Origin: Merdimonas faecigallinarum
GTDB taxonomy: Bacteria; Bacillota; Clostridia; Lachnospirales; Lachnospiraceae
NCBI GenBank assembly: GCA_019119285.1
Contig: DWXJ01000092.1
Coordinates: 1-18,105, forward strand
Length of the DNA: 18,105 nucleotides
Direction: 5' to 3'
The notes under the pieces: generated by a model
The model's input: the letters and a program-made list of their open reading frames with translations, nothing else
What the model was told of the DNA's origin: nothing
Databases searched by the model: none
Program-made: the position numbers and the translations under genes
Shown here: positions 14,744 through 18,105 of the stretch, in pieces
Position numbering within the stretch: position 1 is the stretch's first letter
Layout: every line of letters begins with the position of its first letter

Positions 14744-15625
14744 CTATCCTTCTTTCAGAAGCGCCCGGTTTTCCTCGGTCAGCATCCACAGATACCGCTC
14801 ATACTCTACGCCGTCATTTCTGGGAACCCGCTCCCGCACGGCATCCCCGATGGCCCGCCGGATCATCTCCGCAGCCAGGGTGACGGAATCTGTCAGCCGG
14901 TCGCCCCTGGCCTTCCCGGCCGCCACCACCGACGCAAACAGATCGCCGGTTCCGGAATAACTCTCGCCGATGAACGGAAGCGCCGCAAAATGCGCCCCTT
15001 CTTTTGTGACCGCCAGATTGCCTATCATCGCCATGCCCGTCTCTTCATCGGTATAGCGGATGCCGGTAACCACCGCTTCTTTGGTCCTTCCCGTCAACAG
15101 CGCATTTGCCATCTCTTCGGCCAGCATTTTCAGCCGCTCCCCGTCCCGGATTTCCTTCACCACCCGGCAGTCCTCGCCGGCCAGCAGGCACAGCTCCGTA
15201 AGATTCGGCGTGATCAGGTCCGCCCGGGCCGCCAGCAGGCGCATCTCGCTCTCCATTTGCGGCGAAAATACCGGATAGCGGGCGCCGTTGTCGCCCATCA
15301 CCGGGTCTACCAGAAGGAAATTGTCGTCTATTTCAAAAATGTCCAGAAAATCCAGCACAACCTGGATCTGATGCTCACCGGACAGAAAGCCTGTGTAAAT
15401 GCCGTCAAAACGCACCTGCATTTTCTCCCATTCCCGAAAGATCCGGGGCATCCGATCCGTAAAATCATCGCAATAGTAACTGGGATAGCCCGTCTGGGCG
15501 CTCAAAACCGCTGTCGGCAGCGGGCAGGGCTGAACCCCCATAGCCGCAATAGCCGAAACAGCCGCTGTCAGAGAACATTTCCCAAAACCGGACAAGTCAT
15601 TGATCACTGCTATCTTCTTCGTCAT
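14744..15625 (-). CDS. Pyridoxamine/pyridoxal kinase (PdxY/ThiD-like ribokinase fold)
   Basis: A 293-residue salvage kinase that phosphorylates pyridoxal, pyridoxamine or pyridoxine with ATP to feed the PLP pool. It shows the N-terminal NDLSGFGKCSLT substrate loop, the VDPVMGDNG segment (106-114), TPNLTE (139-144) and the anion-hole/catalytic motif SGTGD with Asp228. The closest family by feel is the clostridial pyridoxamine kinase group; a hydroxymethylpyrimidine kinase side activity cannot be excluded. The ATG at 15625 has AGAGGAG about 11 nt upstream, slightly long. It is 112 nt downstream of the zinc-ribbon gene, with a weak TATGAT -10-like site in the gap, so it may start its own transcript. 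Confidence 0.9.
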   Translation of the reverse strand: MTKKIAVINDLSGFGKCSLTAAVSAIAAMGVQPCPLPTAVLSAQTGYPSYYCDDFTDRMPRIFREWEKMQVRFDGIYTGFLSGEHQIQVVLDFLDIFEIDDNFLLVDPVMGDNGARYPVFSPQMESEMRLLAARADLITPNLTELCLLAGEDCRVVKEIRDGERLKMLAEEMANALLTGRTKEAVVTGIRYTDEETGMAMIGNLAVTKEGAHFAALPFIGESYSGTGDLFASVVAAGKARGDRLTDSVTLAAEMIRRAIGDAVRERVPRNDGVEYERYLWMLTEENRALLKEG

Positions 15626-15737
15626 AACGCTTCCCGCTCCTCTGTCAACTTCTCAAAAATCACTTCATCTTATCCTTATCATAACTCCGATCTGGCTTTA
15701 TTAAAATGTCCAGTTTTGTTTATGGCGTACAGGCCAG

Positions 15738-16028
15738 TTATTGCCGGCTGTTCGCCAGTTCGCTGATGGTATATTTTTCTCCACATCTGGGACAGGTGTA
15801 CGTGTAATAGTAATATTTCACCTTGTCATCCTTTACAGACGCAAGCTCCATCGTAAAAGTTCCCGGTATCTTGCCTTTTGTTGAGAAAAACTCCTTTTTC
15901 CGGATCAGCTTTTCTCCACATTTGGGGCATTTGGGCTTTTTGAAAAGGAAAAAACAAAATTCCTTGGGCGTAAATGAATAGCTGAATGCTGTGTGTTTCA
16001 TAGAATCCCAATCCTGGTTGTGTTTCAT
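15738..16028 (-). CDS. Small zinc-ribbon protein of unknown function
   Basis: A 96-residue protein with two CxxCGEK knuckles (Cys34/Cys37 and Cys79/Cys82) about 42 residues apart, expected to bind one zinc ion. A basic, aromatic-rich segment (KKPK, KYYYYTYT) lies between. An upstream in-frame ATG (16058) was rejected because the ATG at 16028 follows AAAGGAGGG by an ideal 7 nt. It is third in an operon after the HIRAN gene (32 nt gap). I do not recognise a named family; such ribbons often bind nucleic acid or partner proteins. Function can only be guessed from its neighbours. Confidence 0.75.
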   Translation of the reverse strand: MKHNQDWDSMKHTAFSYSFTPKEFCFFLFKKPKCPKCGEKLIRKKEFFSTKGKIPGTFTMELASVKDDKVKYYYYTYTCPRCGEKYTISELANSRQ

Positions 16029-16060
16029 GTAAATCCCTCCTTTAAATTCAAGACTCACTT

Positions 16061-16459
16061 CTATTCATGAAGAAAAATGTCAATGGAAATCTTCACCCAT
16101 TTTCCTTTTTTCTCTTTTTCTGAAATCCTGCCGAAAAGAAGCTTGCCGGCATCCATCAACCGGGCAAAGATCACGTTATCCTGTCTGGGTACATAGCCAA
16201 TCTTCACGCCGTCAGCGGTTTTGATCACAATCGCCTGGGCATCATACTGATTATCAGGCTCTCTGAAGAAATCCAGCCTGTCACCAGTTTGCAAATGCGG
16301 TTCTAATTCTTCCATGCCCTCAATATGCGAGGTCCCTGCCACATATGTATCAAATAAAAATATATCCCTTTCAAATGGTTTAGGGATGGATATTTCCCCA
16401 TTCTTCCCGTGGAGCAGACTTACCAGCCCGCTTTTCCCCGCTTTATTCAGTTCATCCAC
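16061..16459 (-). CDS. Stand-alone HIRAN-domain protein
   Basis: A 132-residue protein nearly all of which (about 32-130) is a HIRAN domain: FLFDTYVAGTSHIEG, then L-x-x-GD, FFREPDNQYDAQAI, VKIGYVPR and ARLMDAGK. HIRAN domains bind DNA ends or unusual DNA structures in helicases such as HLTF; bacterial stand-alone forms are poorly understood. The start is GTG at 16459, 7 nt after GAGGTG; the nearest ATG (16455) is out of frame. That binding site overlaps the stop of the preceding J-like gene (6 nt gap), so translation of the two is likely coupled and the products may act together. Confidence 0.85.
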   Translation of the reverse strand: MDELNKAGKSGLVSLLHGKNGEISIPKPFERDIFLFDTYVAGTSHIEGMEELEPHLQTGDRLDFFREPDNQYDAQAIVIKTADGVKIGYVPRQDNVIFARLMDAGKLLFGRISEKEKKGKWVKISIDIFLHE

Positions 16460-16465
16460 TTACCG

Positions 16466-17278
16466 TCACCTCAGCATTTCTTCTATTTTTGTCCTGTAAA
16501 ATGCAGCCAGCTCCTGATATTGCTCCAGAATCTTTTCCAATTCCTCCCGCCTGCGCTCCAGTTTCTCCGAATCCTCAAGGAACTCTTTCATAGTATAAGG
16601 ATACTCTGTCTTAATCTTCTCAATTTCCTTTCTCACTCGTTCCAGGAGAGAATTTAACCTATCTTTTTCTTTTGAAAGCTTTACTGCCATATTTTCCTGA
16701 TCCGTCAAAACCGGACCGCTGCCAACCATTTCATTGATGACCCTCATGGCTGGAAGATCACCATTTTTATACGCAGAAACCGCCTGATCAAATAGCCTCG
16801 CCTGCGCATCGGTGATTTCCGGATTCATGTCAGGATGCAGTGCTTTTACAACCTTGCGGTAAAGTATTTTTAATTCTCTGCTTTCCTCCTCAGACAACGG
16901 CTCCGCCTTGCTACGCTCCAATGCATCATTCATTTTGTCCATCTGCTCATCGAGACGTTTTTGGTATTCGAGAAATTCATGATCAAGCGCATCTTCAATG
17001 ACCGAAAGGATCACCTTCTCCTGCCGGTTCTTTTTCGCCTGGATCAGTTCGACCTTTCGCTTCAATCGCAGGAAAGTGCATTCTGCTTCATACGCCTGAT
17101 ATTCAAGGCCTCCAATCTTCAGCATATATTCCATCTCAATATTTTTGCAGATAACGAACCGGAGCTCGTCCCGCTCCAGCACAAGCATAGATAACTCTGT
17201 CCGAAGTTTCTCGATTTCCTCTTTGAACTTTTGGAAATCGGGGAAAGGGATGATTGTGGGGGTATGGCTCGTAGGCAT
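16466..17278 (-). CDS. Coiled-coil protein with J-domain-like core
   Basis: A 270-residue, charged, soluble protein. A central segment (about 128-185) reads ELKILYRKVVKALHPDMNP followed by a helix, which resembles helices II and III of a DnaJ J-domain with the HPD motif at 148-150. Long Glu/Lys/Arg-rich helices on both sides (about 15-125 and 195-270) are likely coiled coils. It lacks the Gly/Phe and zinc regions of DnaJ. The ATG at 17278 is 5 nt after AAAGGAG. First gene of the operon with the HIRAN and zinc-ribbon genes. A role as a DnaK co-chaperone acting on a nucleoprotein target is inference; HPD is seen, activity is not proven. Confidence 0.75.
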   Translation of the reverse strand: MPTSHTPTIIPFPDFQKFKEEIEKLRTELSMLVLERDELRFVICKNIEMEYMLKIGGLEYQAYEAECTFLRLKRKVELIQAKKNRQEKVILSVIEDALDHEFLEYQKRLDEQMDKMNDALERSKAEPLSEEESRELKILYRKVVKALHPDMNPEITDAQARLFDQAVSAYKNGDLPAMRVINEMVGSGPVLTDQENMAVKLSKEKDRLNSLLERVRKEIEKIKTEYPYTMKEFLEDSEKLERRREELEKILEQYQELAAFYRTKIEEMLR

Positions 17279-17320
17279 AATGGCTCCTTTCTAGACAGTT
17301 TTAGAATCAGAAATAAATAC

Positions 17321-17348
17321 ATTATCCCATTTATCCAATAGGTGGCAA
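17321..17348 (-). promoter_or_regulatory. Promoter of the J-like/HIRAN/zinc-ribbon operon
   Basis: On the minus strand, -35 TTGCCA (17343-17348) and -10 GATAAT (17321-17326) are 16 nt apart. The expected start is near 17314, about 36 nt before the ATG of the J-like gene. Confidence 0.55.
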
Positions 17349-17804
17349 CTTTCTTTACAGATAATAAATAGCAACTCGGTATCAACACGGAAATTCATAG
17401 AGGTATTATTTCGGCTGACACCACACCAAATTCTGCGCTAAGGCTGGCACGCAACTCTTAAATATTTCTATTTTATCACAATAATCATGGAAACCAGCTG
17501 TCCTATTCTAAGAAAGTAAGCAGCCATTTCAGATAGCGGATGTTTTCGCGAGAGCGAGTAAAATGTAGTCACTTCCCAACTGCCCTGTCGAATATATTAG
17601 TAAGTAAAAAGATCTGTCAAATATACTCACAATTCAAACTTATATTTTCTACCCTTTCCACTCTTATTTGTTTTTAATCTTATCATTTTTGATAATTTGA
17701 TGAATCCAATCTTTGTATAACAAATATAAAATTAATTTGCTCAAATCCATCTATGTTCCTACATCCGTAATACCCCTTCCATTTTTACACACCACGGCAA
17801 ACGG
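17349..17804. other. AT-rich gene-free stretch
   Basis: No supported gene was found on either strand. Direct counts give 17 G/C in 60 at 17461-17520 and 13 in 60 at 17641-17700, far below the coding regions (39 in 60 at 6541-6600). It contains a small inverted repeat TTATCA-tttt-TGATAA (17680-17695) and an imperfect direct repeat (CTGTCGAATATA near 17584, CTGTCAAATATA near 17614). Nothing recognisable as a tRNA, riboswitch or insertion sequence. Confidence 0.6.
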
Positions 17805-17865
17805 CAATCACTCCCCATACGCCAGAACTACAAAATTACTGAGTCTTCCCACCTTTCCAAGATTG

Positions 17866-17954
17866 AGATCATCCCCGCATATGGGGGAATACCTCGACAG
17901 TTCTGCGTTGTTGTCGTCCTGGTCGGGATCGCCCCCGCTTGCGCGGGGAATACT
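17866..17954 (-). CRISPR. Degenerate two-repeat type I-E-like CRISPR remnant
   Basis: Two repeats, 17866-17893 and 17926-17954, share GATC-nn-CCCCGC...GGGG-AATAC (plus strand). On the minus strand the better copy starts GTATTCCCCGCG and ends GCGGGGGCGATCC, close to type I-E repeats, with a CCCCGC/GCGGGG stem and GCAA loop. The spacer is 32 nt (17894-17925) and the repeat ends are exactly 61 nt apart, the normal I-E period. The 17866 copy lacks one loop base and its stem is damaged, as is common at the trailer end. No cas genes or clear leader are present, so this is probably inactive. Confidence 0.6.
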
Positions 17955-17990
17955 TGTAACATCCTCAATCGGAAATGATCATTTCCTCCG

Positions 17991-18105
17991 TCAGTAAACC
18001 GTAACCTTGCCGGAAGCCGAAATTGCACATTCTGCCTCAGCCGTAAATATGTCCGCTCTCAGCTTGTCCTCATATCCGGTTGCATCGATCAACTCCCACT
18101 GAGCT
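17991..18105 (-). CDS. Partial gene, C-terminal 37 codons, unrecognised
   Basis: The minus-strand frame is open from the window edge to TGA at 17991-17993 and encodes 37 residues beginning AQWELIDATGYEDKLRAD and ending SGKVTVY. Composition (acidic, Ala-rich, few rare residues) and codon choice look like a real gene end. I do not recognise the family and it does not look like the end of Cas1 or Cas2. Transcription would read into the CRISPR remnant 37 nt downstream. Confidence 0.5.
   Translation of the reverse strand, partial: AQWELIDATGYEDKLRADIFTAEAECAISASGKVTVY

Noticed and set aside
17680..17695. TTATCA-tttt-TGATAA inverted repeat as a terminator or operator
   Set aside because: Only 6 AT-rich base pairs in very AT-rich DNA and not adjacent to a gene end; likely chance.
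17805..17831. Possible third CRISPR repeat one period (61 nt) further out
   Set aside because: The spacing fits, but only about half of the positions match and the palindromic stem is absent; not distinguishable from chance.
17713..18028. Overlapping short open frames on both strands (17713-17997 plus, 17828-18028 minus)
   Set aside because: Their sequences (SPPLARGI, FPAQAGAIP, IPPYAGM) are the typical spurious translations of type I-E CRISPR repeats; no ribosome binding sites.

Overview
The window reads as chromosomal DNA of a gut-type Firmicute, most likely a Lachnospiraceae/Clostridia member. The gene families point there (Sdp-type immunity with ArsR repressor, TatD-associated small radical SAM protein, MarR plus paired ABC exporters, OmpR two-component system next to an FtsX-type ABC transporter). 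So do the strong AGGAGG ribosome binding sites, the A/T-rich sigma-A-like promoters and a GC-rich coding style. Genus is not decidable from sequence alone. Almost everything is on the minus strand; the one clear plus-strand gene is a LysR regulator.

Layout, read along the minus-strand direction of transcription (right to left). (1) 17991-18105: last 37 codons of an unrecognised gene. (2) 17279-17990: a gene-free, AT-rich stretch with two decayed repeats spaced exactly like a type I-E CRISPR, and the promoter of the next operon. (3) 15738-17278: a compact three-gene operon of unknown role: a coiled-coil protein with a J-domain-like HPD core, a stand-alone HIRAN-domain protein and a small double-CxxC zinc-ribbon protein. 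(4) 12839-15625: pyridoxal/pyridoxamine kinase, TatD-linked radical SAM protein, RlmI-like 23S rRNA cytosine methyltransferase. (5) 9610-12654: SdpR-like ArsR repressor, SdpI-like immunity membrane protein with a C-terminal PH-like domain, and an oligo-1,6-glucosidase (MalL), converging on a LysR regulator (8724-9602, plus). (6) 4356-8483: MarR repressor and two half-size ABC exporters forming a heterodimer with one degenerate and one canonical ATP site. (7) 1-4205: OmpR-type response regulator and small-loop histidine kinase, then a separately promoted ABC ATPase and FtsX-type permease (cut by the window edge), together a sensor/transporter resistance-type module.

The most striking non-coding signal is a set of four palindromic elements at 2547-2590, 4272-4356, 11334-11367 and 12753-12830. 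They fall into two related types sharing a GGGACG...CGTCCC stem. Each sits at or within a few bases of the stop codon of a minus-strand gene, and one supplies the last codons of the SdpI-like gene. They look like a dispersed small palindromic repeat family that doubles as 3'-end structure. The other candidate for something undescribed is the J-like/HIRAN/zinc-ribbon operon beside the CRISPR remnant, in DNA visibly poorer in GC than the rest of the window.
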